A stretch of DNA of 39,607 nt, from NCBI GenBank assembly GCA_052148295.1, contig JBKQIP010000039.1, positions 1 through 39,607 on the forward strand, written 5' to 3'. Numbering within the stretch: the stretch's first letter is position 1; each line of letters starts with the position of its first letter. Under the pieces are notes generated by a model, which ran no database searches, was not told where the DNA came from, and saw only the letters and a list, made by a program, of their open reading frames with translations. The translations under genes and the position numbers were made by a program. Below, piece after piece: positions 26,001 through 32,564 of this stretch. Source of the DNA: Bog-473 sp052148295. Lineage in GTDB: Bacteria > Actinomycetota > Acidimicrobiia > Acidimicrobiales > RAAP-2.

Positions 26001-26890
26001 TGGGTGACGGCGGCACCACCGACTCGTTGTCGACCGCCGTCGAGGTGCAGTTCCCCGCCGGTGTGAAGATCGCCGAGCTACCGACCGACGCCATGCCCTA
26101 CGACACCGGCCTGGCTATCGACACCGAGGGTCGGGTGTGGGGTTGGGGCTTGAATCTGTCGGGCGAACTATGCCTGGGGAACGCCCGGGAATACCTGACC
26201 CCGACCCTGCTTCCCTTCACGGGTGTCACCGCTGCGGCCGGCGCAGGCGGTCACAGCCTGTTCGACTCCGACGGCACGGTGTACGCATGTGGTGACAACA
26301 ACTACGGCGATTTGGGCGACGGTTCCACGGCACCGAGCAACACCCCAGTGGTGGTGCAGAATCTGCCGAGGGGACAGGTCAGCGTCCTGGTCGCTTCATG
26401 GAGCAACTCGGGCGCATTGTTGGTCAACGGTACGTACCTCGACTGGGGCTTCGACGGAGAAGGCCAGTTGGGCACCGGGACCGTCGGCGCACCCTCCTCG
26501 GTCCCGGTGACGGTGCCGCTGCCGCTGGCGGTGACCCAGGTGGCCGTCGGGGGTTCGGACGAGACGAACGGCCAAACGCTGGTCATGCTGTCGGACGGCT
26601 CACTCCGGGCCTGGGGCGACGACGCGAACGGACAGCTGGGCGACGGCGGTAACGGTGAGCGAGCGTCCCCCATCGTGGTTTCTCCCCCGAACGGCGTGAC
26701 CTTCCAGCTCTTGGCCACCGGGGGCAACACCTCGTACGGCGTGAGCACCTCCGGCGTGGTGTACAGCTGGGGTGACGGTGGTGGGGGGCAGATCGGCAAC
26801 GGGCTCGAAGAAACCGAGCTCAAGCCGGTGGCGGTCGAATCCGGTGTGTCCCTCATCTCAGCGACGGCCGAAGATGTCGTCACCAATTAG
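23024..26890 (+). CDS. large exported protein: N-terminal Cys-pair propeller, FN3 and Ig-like domains, C-terminal RCC1 propeller
   Basis: Exported protein of 1288 residues. A signal peptide (about 1-37, ending SPAAAA) opens the chain. Residues about 40-415 contain seven repeats of a Cys-x5to8-Cys motif, usually ending in AVG or a similar small strand (CVDVTDCLAVG, CAAVGWCTAVG, CSTPDSCVVTG, CVPTNACEAVG and others), probably a seven-bladed propeller with a disulfide per blade. Two fibronectin type III domains follow (opened by PDAPAIGTA and PGVPAIGTA, each with DGG.PITSFT), then Ig-like domains to about 930. The last 330 residues carry RCC1 repeats (VYAWGLGGGGELGDGG, LRAWGDDANGQLGDGG, VYSWGDGGGGQIGNG). 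No anchor is seen. Function unknown; an adhesion or surface-binding role is inferred. Confidence 0.85.
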   Translation: MREGARTPSRILRLAVVLAAGIGAVTVSALGISPAAAAVGVWSTTSLTIPADAEPGSVPVFSDISCVDVTDCLAVGEYQSSQSPVGGVPTAFLEVESGGVWSQVDTLGWSGGGSSLSSVSCPVGGALSDCVAVGSMGSDSNVQVSVAIAVSDVAGTWTPTQLPDPLDSSPASSSDEMLAVACAAVGWCTAVGWDDFTGDALVETLSGGSWSADYVSGMGDVGGNMGLSCPTLGLCFENGTGGIWTGSGGNWTDYPDSLSGYDDEYSPDIDCTSDTSCTVAQGAQGDASVQAGIVVETLSGGSWTTVAYPAPDLPSGELLSPGGAPACSTPDSCVVTGDILSPSGGPYPNSSPVAFTVNDGTWGPTETLSVDGGTTSDEASAVWCVPTNACEAVGQGGDGLFAWARSPDVTAPDAPAIGTASVLGACATVPWTVGTDGGDPITSFTVTTDEGGQSVGTEDLSAGVVGSALDPTPGASDSAQICGLTGGETYTFTVGATTANGPGPPSAPSNPVIAVTAPGVPAIGTALAGTTCATAQWTVGDDGGEPITSFTIDTFTTSTAPATLHSIVTEPSGAIGSLTDPTPGASDAGVVCGLVKNHSYFFDVTAANAAGSGATSATSNVFTQSSTPQTVTSVTSSGARAAFTQCVTFTATVVVGGGAAPTGGIKFSGVPGSPSVTPIQTAEGDWSASTTTCTLGLGDDTITATYSGAGQVSSNASMSEVIVAEATETLITVSGGVASGGTTNVTGTSWTAEVSVTALNSATAPTGKVTVYGTTDRSTLNLSLVNGQAAVPQSDIEAVDAGQAPTTYELTATYLPSTGYVTSSTTSSTALTVGQEATTLSLGESIGTSTSTFTATLSPDPVGTADIAGTISFVAQVPGKTTWSTIGTAPLSPSDSATLTIGNAVIATYAVFHATYDGTGDFASSTSENVPPSRHWGVFTSGNGVPPDARLVSPTPVSLPGTVVQVASSNSTEYALLANGSVYAWGLGGGGELGDGGTTDSLSTAVEVQFPAGVKIAELPTDAMPYDTGLAIDTEGRVWGWGLNLSGELCLGNAREYLTPTLLPFTGVTAAAGAGGHSLFDSDGTVYACGDNNYGDLGDGSTAPSNTPVVVQNLPRGQVSVLVASWSNSGALLVNGTYLDWGFDGEGQLGTGTVGAPSSVPVTVPLPLAVTQVAVGGSDETNGQTLVMLSDGSLRAWGDDANGQLGDGGNGERASPIVVSPPNGVTFQLLATGGNTSYGVSTSGVVYSWGDGGGGQIGNGLEETELKPVAVESGVSLISATAEDVVTN

Positions 26891-27076
26891 CCGCAGGTGT
26901 CGTCACCAATGAGGCGGGCTCACGGTTGGAGAACCGCTCGCCACGCCACGACTCTGGTGCCGCGCTCGAAACAGAGGGAATCGTCTCACTTCCGCTGACG
27001 CCCGTGAGGCGCTGACGGCTCGGCCCGCGGCCACCACGAAACCGGAACTGGCTCGCGGATCGGGTGTTCGGTGTGG

Positions 27077-27928
27077 TCACCGGCTCGCCGGGCCGGCGAG
27101 AGCCTCAACCATTGCCAAGGCATAACGGAAGGCACCGGATGAGTACGTGGAGCAGCCGCCTATCTCACCTTCTTCGTTACCGGTCTCGACTGGACAGAAG
27201 TGGGTTCCGTCCGGTGAGCGAACAATGTTGGATGGCACGCCGCCTACGATCGGCCCGCTGCACTGCTCGATTGGGAGACATGGCAACGTCTCAGTGAACG
27301 TGTGGTCAGGCCCTTCGACCGCCGCTCCGGCGTCGACGTAGGTCACGTGGAGCCGGTCAGTGGCGGCGATCTCGGCGTACTGTTGGTTGAGCCGGTCCCA
27401 GTTCGGGTCGGACTGCTGGCTTTTGGTGATCGGGGCCCCGATCAGGTAAACGTGCGCACCGGCTGGAACGAAGATCTTGATTGCCTCTTCGGTGTCGGCC
27501 CGGTATTTGTCGTAGTAGGCCTGGGTCCCCGGTTTGAACCCCTTCATGCACGGGGTGAGGGCGTTGCCGCTGAATTGCAGCTCGACCGCGATCGGGTGAT
27601 GGTTGGCTTCGACCTCGCGCATCTTTGGCAACGCGTCACAGATCGCCGTCCCGCCGAGGCTGTCATAAGTCAGGGCGGTCTCGCCGGTTGCCTTTATCAG
27701 CGACGTGAAGTACGGCTGTGCTTCGAACGACAGGGAGTCACCAAATAAGGCCACCCGAGCTGGAAGCTGAGCAGGACGAGCCGCCGAACAACCCGCTGCA
27801 AGAAGTGTCAACCCGAGGAGGACAACCAGACGGACGGCCCGCTCGCTGCGGGTCGTCCTGCTCGAGCCGAAACGGGCGGCGATCTCTGCGGCTCCTACCA
27901 AGTCGTCCACCGAGACCCTCCTCGCCAT
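27077..27928 (-). CDS. SGNH/GDSL-type hydrolase lipoprotein with an HTH-like N-terminal extension
   Basis: Exported hydrolase of 283 residues. The signal core (RLVVLLGLTLLAAGC) ends at Cys47, a plausible lipobox. The catalytic Ser is in ALFGDSLSF (S65), and the Asp-x-x-His of the family is seen as SPDGTHFC near the C-terminus. Four more cysteines may form disulfides. The first 24 residues are odd: VSVDDLVGAAEIAARFGSSR resembles the opening of small actinobacterial helix-turn-helix proteins, not a signal peptide. No ATG, GTG or TTG better placed for a normal signal is visible, so the gene seems to have acquired a foreign 5' end, or the ATG at 27928 is not the real start. Confidence 0.75.
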   Translation of the reverse strand: MARRVSVDDLVGAAEIAARFGSSRTTRSERAVRLVVLLGLTLLAAGCSAARPAQLPARVALFGDSLSFEAQPYFTSLIKATGETALTYDSLGGTAICDALPKMREVEANHHPIAVELQFSGNALTPCMKGFKPGTQAYYDKYRADTEEAIKIFVPAGAHVYLIGAPITKSQQSDPNWDRLNQQYAEIAATDRLHVTYVDAGAAVEGPDHTFTETLPCLPIEQCSGPIVGGVPSNIVRSPDGTHFCPVETGNEEGEIGGCSTYSSGAFRYALAMVEALAGPASR

Positions 27929-27966
27929 CGTTGAAAGCTATCTGAGAAGGCGGTCTGCCAGAGTCT

Positions 27967-28245
27967 GTGCTGGAGAGCCGAAAGTGGAACGACGTCTCTG
28001 ACGTCCATCACGGCCTGTTCCCGGAGCATTCTCCCGATGGATGGCATGGGTGTCCGGCTGGTTGGAACAGATGGCGGCCGTCCAGTCGGCGGGAGCGCCT
28101 CTATGGGACGCGCACCGAATTGTTGGCGCTTGCAAACGTGCATGGGGTCAAGGTCCTGAAGACGGGGGCACGGGCACTCATCATCAGGGAACTCGATCGT
28201 GAAGGGGTTCATCCGCCCCGCCGAGACGCGATTGAGGCGGCCTGA
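27967..28245 (+). CDS. possible small hypothetical protein with a SAP/Rho-N-like C-terminus
   Basis: A 92-residue open frame in the 400-bp gap between the SGNH lipoprotein (divergent) and whiB. The last 45 residues (TELLALANVHGVKVLKTG, ALIIRELDREGV) have the helix-turn-helix pattern of SAP or Rho-N-like nucleic-acid motifs. The first half is Trp/Pro/His-rich and not convincing. No good ribosome-binding site is visible. The rest of the gap (27929-28329) shows nothing else I can name. It may be a gene relic. Confidence 0.25.
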   Translation: MLESRKWNDVSDVHHGLFPEHSPDGWHGCPAGWNRWRPSSRRERLYGTRTELLALANVHGVKVLKTGARALIIRELDREGVHPPRRDAIEAA

Positions 28246-28329
28246 CACACCCCCGGGCCATACTCGGCCCACGCGACGCCTCGACCTGAGAGAGCACTGA
28301 GCAACCGCTCAGCCGTAACGTGCAACGCC

Positions 28330-28629
28330 GTGGACAATGCACTGACGGCGTGGCTCAGGAGCCGGGCGCGGTTGCGGCCGCCGGCGGCCGATGAACTCCT
28401 GCGGCGCCCCGACTGGCATACGCGGGCTGCGTGCCGCGGCGAGGATGTCAGCGCATTCTTTCCGACCCGCGGCCGCGCACCCCGGCGCGCGCTGAAAATA
28501 TGCACAGGTTGCACCGTTCGCTTCGAGTGCCTCGAGTGGGCGCTTGTCTTTGACGAGTCCGAAGGGGTCTGGGGTGGCGCGACCACCGAAGAGCGACGTC
28601 AGATCCGAGACCGAATGGGTGGCGAGTAG
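28330..28629 (+). CDS. WhiB-family Fe-S transcriptional regulator
   Basis: WhiB-like protein of 99 residues, a DNA-associated regulator that binds a 4Fe-4S cluster and normally works with the primary sigma factor. The four cluster cysteines are C35, C58, C61 and C67 (ACRGED, KICTGCTVRFEC). The turn motif GVWGG (79-83) and the basic ATTEERRQIRDR region follow. The start is GTG 28330. The family is restricted to Actinobacteria and their phages, so it supports both the lineage and, possibly, a phage or island origin of this stretch. Confidence 0.93.
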   Translation: MDNALTAWLRSRARLRPPAADELLRRPDWHTRAACRGEDVSAFFPTRGRAPRRALKICTGCTVRFECLEWALVFDESEGVWGGATTEERRQIRDRMGGE

Positions 28630-28704
28630 TCCGACGAACCGCGACCACCGGGGCCCGGGCGTGGGTCACGGGCCGCGATTCAATCCCGGGACCCGTCTGG
28701 CCAC

Positions 28705-28738
28705 GTAATGCATATATCGGTGTAATGCTTATATCGGT
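28705..28738 (+). repeat. 17-bp tandem direct repeat, AT-rich, with duplicated start-like ATG
   Basis: GTAATGCATATATCGGT (28705-28721) is followed at once by GTAATGCTTATATCGGT (28722-28738), 16 of 17 identical. Each copy contains TAATG and reads M-H/L-I-S-V in frame from its ATG. The first ATG meets a stop after five codons, the second after 14. The unit is far more AT-rich than the surroundings, so it could be a promoter/operator or the duplicated 5' end of a lost gene. Confidence 0.85.
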
Positions 28739-28743
28739 CGAAA

Positions 28744-28923
28744 TTGAGAGCGGCCCGAGAATTTCGTAACGGGACTGTTTCAACTCGACCGCGCCGGAAA
28801 CGGCGTGAGTTCGTTGATTTGGCCGAACGCCGGCGGCGCCTTGAGCGGGTGGCGGATCTCATTGAAGACATCTGCAGCGGGAACCCGTCACTCGGCATTC
28901 CGAAGGTGACGATGAGCCGATGA
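28744..28923 (+). CDS. possible small basic protein (DNA-binding-like), low support
   Basis: A 59-residue frame from TTG 28744 that reads RPRRKRREFVDLAERRRR, then LERVADLIEDICSGNPSLG. The basic N-terminal half and amphipathic helix could suit a DNA-binding protein. The stop overlaps the next ATG (ATGA at 28920-28923), which starts a 19-residue frame that again ends in ATGA (28976-28979). This chain of overlapping short frames looks like a decayed or miniature operon just downstream of the 17-bp repeat. I do not recognise any family. The region 28630-29173 has nothing else that I can name. Confidence 0.3.
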   Translation: MRAAREFRNGTVSTRPRRKRREFVDLAERRRRLERVADLIEDICSGNPSLGIPKVTMSR

Positions 28924-29173
28924 CCACTGCGCTCATCGGGCTCGACGACAAGCTCGAGCCTGCGGTGAGATCGCCATGACCCCCCAGGCACAGAGCGGGG
29001 TCTCTTCACGCGCTCAGCGAGAGTTGCAACATCAACTCACCGACATCGGAGGGGCTTCGGAGCTTGTCCGTGCCCGTAAAGCTGCCAAGGGTCGGGTTGC
29101 ACGATGGTTGCATCGCAACCAATCGCAGCTTCCCCCATCCGAAGGGCCACAGCCCCCTGACCTGATTTTCGAG

Positions 29174-29248
29174 TCGGGCTGCCGGGATTTGAACCCGGGA
29201 CCTCTTGACCCCCAGTCAAGCGCGCTAACCAAGCTGCGCCACAGCCCG
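29174..29248 (-). tRNA. tRNA-Pro (anticodon GGG)
   Basis: A full cloverleaf can be drawn on the minus strand: acceptor CGGGCTG/CAGCCCG, D-arm GCGC...GCGC with AGCTTGGTTA, anticodon stem CTTGA/TCAAG with loop CTGGGGG (anticodon GGG), variable loop AGGTC, T-stem CCGGG/CCCGG with loop TTCAAAT, and discriminator A. Length 75 nt. CCA is not encoded. The 3' end faces left, toward the candidate island with a degenerate 3'-half copy at 22772-22807. Confidence 0.97.
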
Positions 29249-29405
29249 CGTTCCGATCGGCCTGCTCAGAGCAGGTTGGCGGAGGAAGGCCACACTAGCG
29301 CAACGTCACCTTGGGCCCGCATCGACGCGTACGTTGGGTCACGAGGTGTCGACCCCGGCACGGCGGATGCGAACCAGGGCGCGGCCTGTCGGTGGGACCG
29401 GCCGC

Positions 29406-31430
29406 TCAAGATGGGAAGTTGTCGGGCACGCTCACGGTGGACGGCATCGAGGTGACCGGCGCCGTGGCGCCGGCGACCGTGCCCTGGGCGGTGGCCGTGT
29501 TGACGACCGAGCCGGCGTCGAGGTCGGCCTGGGCGACGGTGTAGGTGGCGGTGCAGGTTTCCGTGTTGCCCTTCTTCAGAGTCGGGTCGGGACAGCTGAT
29601 GGCGCTCAGACCCGGGAGGGCGTCGGTGACCCCGATGCCCGAGAGCGTCTGGCCCGCGGTGTCATCGACCAGGAAGCTGTAGGTGATGACCTGGCCCACC
29701 GACGCGTAGTTGGTCAGGCTGGCCGTCTTCAACAAGGTGATGTCCGGAGACACCACGTAGGGCACCGTCAACGTCGACGGGGGCGACTCGATGGCCGCAT
29801 GCCCGGTTGGCGTCGCCGAAATCGTGGCCGTGTTGACGATCGAACCGGCCGAGACGTCGGCGCGGACCGCGGTGTAGGTACCGGTGCAGATTTCCGAGGT
29901 CTCCGGAGCGAGGGTCGCAGAGGGGCAGGACCGGTACGTGACGTCCGAGAGGGAGTTGGTGACCTTGATCGAATTCACCGTGAGGTCACCCGTGTTGGTC
30001 ACCAGGTAGCTGTAGTTGATCGGCTGGCGCGTCACCGAGTAGCTGCTCTGGGCGGCGGAGAGCACCACGGTGATGGCCGGAGCTCCCACGAACCGGACGC
30101 TGGCCGTCGACGGGGTCGAGTCGATAGGCGTCGCCGTCCCGGGCGGCGTGCCCTGGGCCGTAGCCGTGTTGACGATGTCGGCGTGGTCGTCGATGTCGGC
30201 CTGGGTCACGGCGTAGGTGGCGGTGCAGGTCTCCGATGCCACCGGGCCCAGCGTGGGATCGGGGCAGCTGATGGCGCTCAGGCCCGGGTGGGTATCGGTG
30301 ATCCCGATGGCCGAGAGGGTGACGTTGCCCGTGTTGGTGACCAGGTAGCTGTAGTCGATGGTCTGGCCCACCGCGGTGAAGGTGGTGGGAGTGGCCGATT
30401 TCACCAGCGTAATGGCCGGCGAGGTCACCGCCGGGATGGTGAGGGTCGACGGCGCCGAGGACTCCGGCGTATCGGCGCCGGGCGGCGTGCCCTGCGCCGT
30501 GGCCGTGTCGACGATCGAGCCGGCGTCGAGGTCCGCCTGGGCCACGGTGTAGCTGGCAGTGCAGGTCTCCGACGCCGCGGAGTCCAGCGTGGGTTCGGGG
30601 CAACTGACGGTGCTCAGACCCGGGAGGGGGTCGGTGATCCCGATGGCGGAAAGCGTCTGGCTCCCCGTGTTGGTCACCAGGTAGTCGAAGTCGACGGCCT
30701 GGCCCACCGCCGAGTAACTGGACTGTTCGGCCGAGTCCTCGAGGGTGATGCCCGGAGACGGCACGTACGGGATGGTGACGGTCGAGGAATTCGAGTCGAT
30801 GGGCGTCGCGGTCCCGGGCGGCGTGCCCTGGGCCGTGGCCGTGTTGGTGATCGAGCCGGCGTCGATATCGGACTGGGCCACGGTGTAGGTGGCGGTGCAG
30901 GTCTCCGATCCCGCGGGGGCCAGCATGGGATCGGGGCAGCCGGTGGCGCTCAGACCCGGGAGGGGGTCCGTGACCCCGACATCCGAGAGGGTGACGTTGC
31001 CCGTGTTGGTGACCAGGTAGTCGTAGTCGATGGTCTGGCCCACCACCGAATAGCTGGTCTGTACGGCCGACTTCACCAGGGTCAGGGCCGGCGAGGTCAC
31101 CGCCGGGATGGTGACGATCGACGGAGCCGACGACTGCGGCACTCCCCCGCTGGGCAGCGTGCCCTGGGCCGTGGCCGTGTCGACGACCGAGCCGGCGTCG
31201 AGATCGGCCTGGGCCACGGTGTAGGTGGCGGTGCAGGTCTCCGCCGCCCCGGCCGCCAGCGTGGTGTCGGGACAGCTCAGGGCGCTCAGACCCGGGAGGG
31301 TATCGGTGACGCCGACGGTCGAGAGGGTCTGGCTCCCCGTGTTGGTCACCAGGTAGTCGAAGTCGATGGTCTGGCCCACCGCCGAGTAACTGGGCTCCTC
31401 GGCCGAGTCCTGCAGGGTGATGTCCGGCGA
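29406..31430 (-). repeat. six tandem ~337-bp coding repeats with an A-B-A-B order
   Basis: Repeat units start near 31430, 31092, 30755, 30418, 30080 and 29745. Units 1 and 3 share SYSAVGQ..DFDYLVTNTGSQTL. Units 2 and 4 share TIDY.YLVTNTGNVTL and, at their ends, QGTPPGTATPIDS. Units 5 and 6 have diverged. This indicates that a two-repeat block was duplicated as a whole. Confidence 0.85.
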
Positions 31431-32315
31431 GCCCGCAGGCGTCACGGGATTGTCTTCCAGTGTCTGCTCGAGGTAATCGATGGTGGGAGTCATCTCCTCG
31501 CTGGTGTAGCCCACGGCATGGGCACTTCCGGGAACCTCGACCAGATCCACGGGGACGTCGTTCGCCGTGAGGGCATTGGCCATGTCCTGCGCCTGGCTGA
31601 AGGGAATGGTCTCGTCGGCAGAATTGACGACCATCATGGGGCTGGTGGTGGGGGTCACCTCATCGAGTGGGGAGGCCGCGCTGTAGGTGGCCGGGCACTG
31701 CGACGGGCTGCAGCCCCCCAGATAGGTCTCGATGTGCTCGGTGTTGTAGGAACCCGCCTTGAGGCCGATGAGCGCCGCCAGATCCATCGGCCCCGACCAT
31801 GACACCGCTGCGCTCACCGGGGCCCCGTTGGCCACACCCTCGGTGGCGACGTTGGCCGCCAAGGTGCCGCCGCTCGACGTCCCGAATGCGGCGATGCGGG
31901 TGGGGTCGACGCCGTACGTCGCGGCGTTGTCGCGCACCCATTGCACCGCCGCCATGGCGTCGTTGGATTCGTTCGGGAAGCCGTTCAGTTGGTAATTGAT
32001 GTCGAACGCCACGAACCCCGCGTCGGCGAAATCGTCGGCCTGCTCGATCAGATTCGCGGTGCTGCCGGATGTGAAGCCGCCTCCGTGGATCAGGACCACG
32101 GCGAGGCGGTTCTGACCCGGGGTCGATGGCTCGATGACGTCCAGATCGGTGAGGGGTGAGATCGACGAATACGGCACGTTGTCGATGGTGGTGAGCCCGT
32201 CGCTCGTGGTGGCTCTGGCGGTGACCGCCATGGCGGTCATCCCGATCGATGAGATGAGAATCCCCAACGTGAGGACCAACCCCATCGAGATTCGCGTCAA
32301 CCCGCCGTTGCGCAT
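29406..32315 (-). CDS. exported alpha/beta-hydrolase (esterase/lipase) with six C-terminal DUF11-like repeats
   Basis: Exported protein of 969 residues. ATG 32315 follows GGAAGGA. A signal peptide covers about 1-36. Residues 50-315 form a hormone-sensitive-lipase/BD-FAE type alpha/beta-hydrolase: oxyanion motif HGGG (77-80), nucleophile Ser147 in GTSSGG, acid Asp234 in NSADETIP and His266 in GSAHAVG. From about 320 six repeats of about 112 residues follow, each with SP.ITL..SA, GQTIDY.YLVTNTG, CP.TL...ETCTATY and STVTIP: the DUF11/DUF7507 beta-sandwich type common on bacterial surfaces. No sorting signal or membrane anchor follows (ends VSVPDNFPS). Likely role: secreted or surface-tethered ester hydrolase. 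Confidence 0.88.
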   Translation of the reverse strand: MRNGGLTRISMGLVLTLGILISSIGMTAMAVTARATTSDGLTTIDNVPYSSISPLTDLDVIEPSTPGQNRLAVVLIHGGGFTSGSTANLIEQADDFADAGFVAFDINYQLNGFPNESNDAMAAVQWVRDNAATYGVDPTRIAAFGTSSGGTLAANVATEGVANGAPVSAAVSWSGPMDLAALIGLKAGSYNTEHIETYLGGCSPSQCPATYSAASPLDEVTPTTSPMMVVNSADETIPFSQAQDMANALTANDVPVDLVEVPGSAHAVGYTSEEMTPTIDYLEQTLEDNPVTPAGSPDITLQDSAEEPSYSAVGQTIDFDYLVTNTGSQTLSTVGVTDTLPGLSALSCPDTTLAAGAAETCTATYTVAQADLDAGSVVDTATAQGTLPSGGVPQSSAPSIVTIPAVTSPALTLVKSAVQTSYSVVGQTIDYDYLVTNTGNVTLSDVGVTDPLPGLSATGCPDPMLAPAGSETCTATYTVAQSDIDAGSITNTATAQGTPPGTATPIDSNSSTVTIPYVPSPGITLEDSAEQSSYSAVGQAVDFDYLVTNTGSQTLSAIGITDPLPGLSTVSCPEPTLDSAASETCTASYTVAQADLDAGSIVDTATAQGTPPGADTPESSAPSTLTIPAVTSPAITLVKSATPTTFTAVGQTIDYSYLVTNTGNVTLSAIGITDTHPGLSAISCPDPTLGPVASETCTATYAVTQADIDDHADIVNTATAQGTPPGTATPIDSTPSTASVRFVGAPAITVVLSAAQSSYSVTRQPINYSYLVTNTGDLTVNSIKVTNSLSDVTYRSCPSATLAPETSEICTGTYTAVRADVSAGSIVNTATISATPTGHAAIESPPSTLTVPYVVSPDITLLKTASLTNYASVGQVITYSFLVDDTAGQTLSGIGVTDALPGLSAISCPDPTLKKGNTETCTATYTVAQADLDAGSVVNTATAQGTVAGATAPVTSMPSTVSVPDNFPS

Positions 32316-32329
32316 GCTGGTCCTTCCCT

Positions 32330-32370
32330 ACCCGAAGTGTGACTGGCCACTCCCGCACCCGAAGTTTGAC
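32330..32370. promoter_or_regulatory. 14-bp direct repeat upstream of the exported esterase gene
   Basis: ACCCGAAGTGTGAC (32330-32343) and ACCCGAAGTTTGAC (32357-32370) are 13 of 14 identical, with a 27-bp period. They lie 15-55 bp upstream of the esterase ATG (minus strand), where promoter or operator sequences are expected. No regulator is implied by neighbours. Confidence 0.35.
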
Positions 32371-32564
32371 CACAAACTACCCCGCCGGGAAGCACGACAC
32401 CCAATGACCATTGCCGAGAGGCGCGCCCGTTCCGCTACGGGCCTGAGCGATGATCGTCCGAGATCACCGCGGGCGAGCGCGCCGCAAGGTGGGCCCGGTA
32501 TTACACTCCGCTCCTCGGCTCCAGGGCACCGGTCCCGGGCCCGGCTCGGCAAGGGGATGAAGGG

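Noticed and set aside
26700..26890. Truncated RCC1 propeller (only six clear repeats)
   Set aside because: A degenerate blade precedes the first clear one (about 25826-25920), so seven blades are likely and the 3' end need not be broken.
27895..28272. 125-codon minus-strand frame upstream of the SGNH gene
   Set aside because: The composition is not protein-like, and no ribosome site or recognisable motif supports it.
22740..29174. Integrase or transposase inside the candidate island
   Set aside because: None of the open frames between the two tRNA-Pro copies shows integrase, resolvase or transposase motifs, so mobility is only inferred from the repeat.
28976..29455. 159-codon plus-strand frame across the tRNA-Pro gene
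   Set aside because: It runs through a full tRNA cloverleaf and has unrelated composition after it; only the first part could be a short relic.
29334..31802. 822-codon plus-strand frame opposite the esterase repeats
   Set aside because: It is periodic only because the repeats on the other strand are; the product would be a simple Gly/Arg/Val repeat with no family features.
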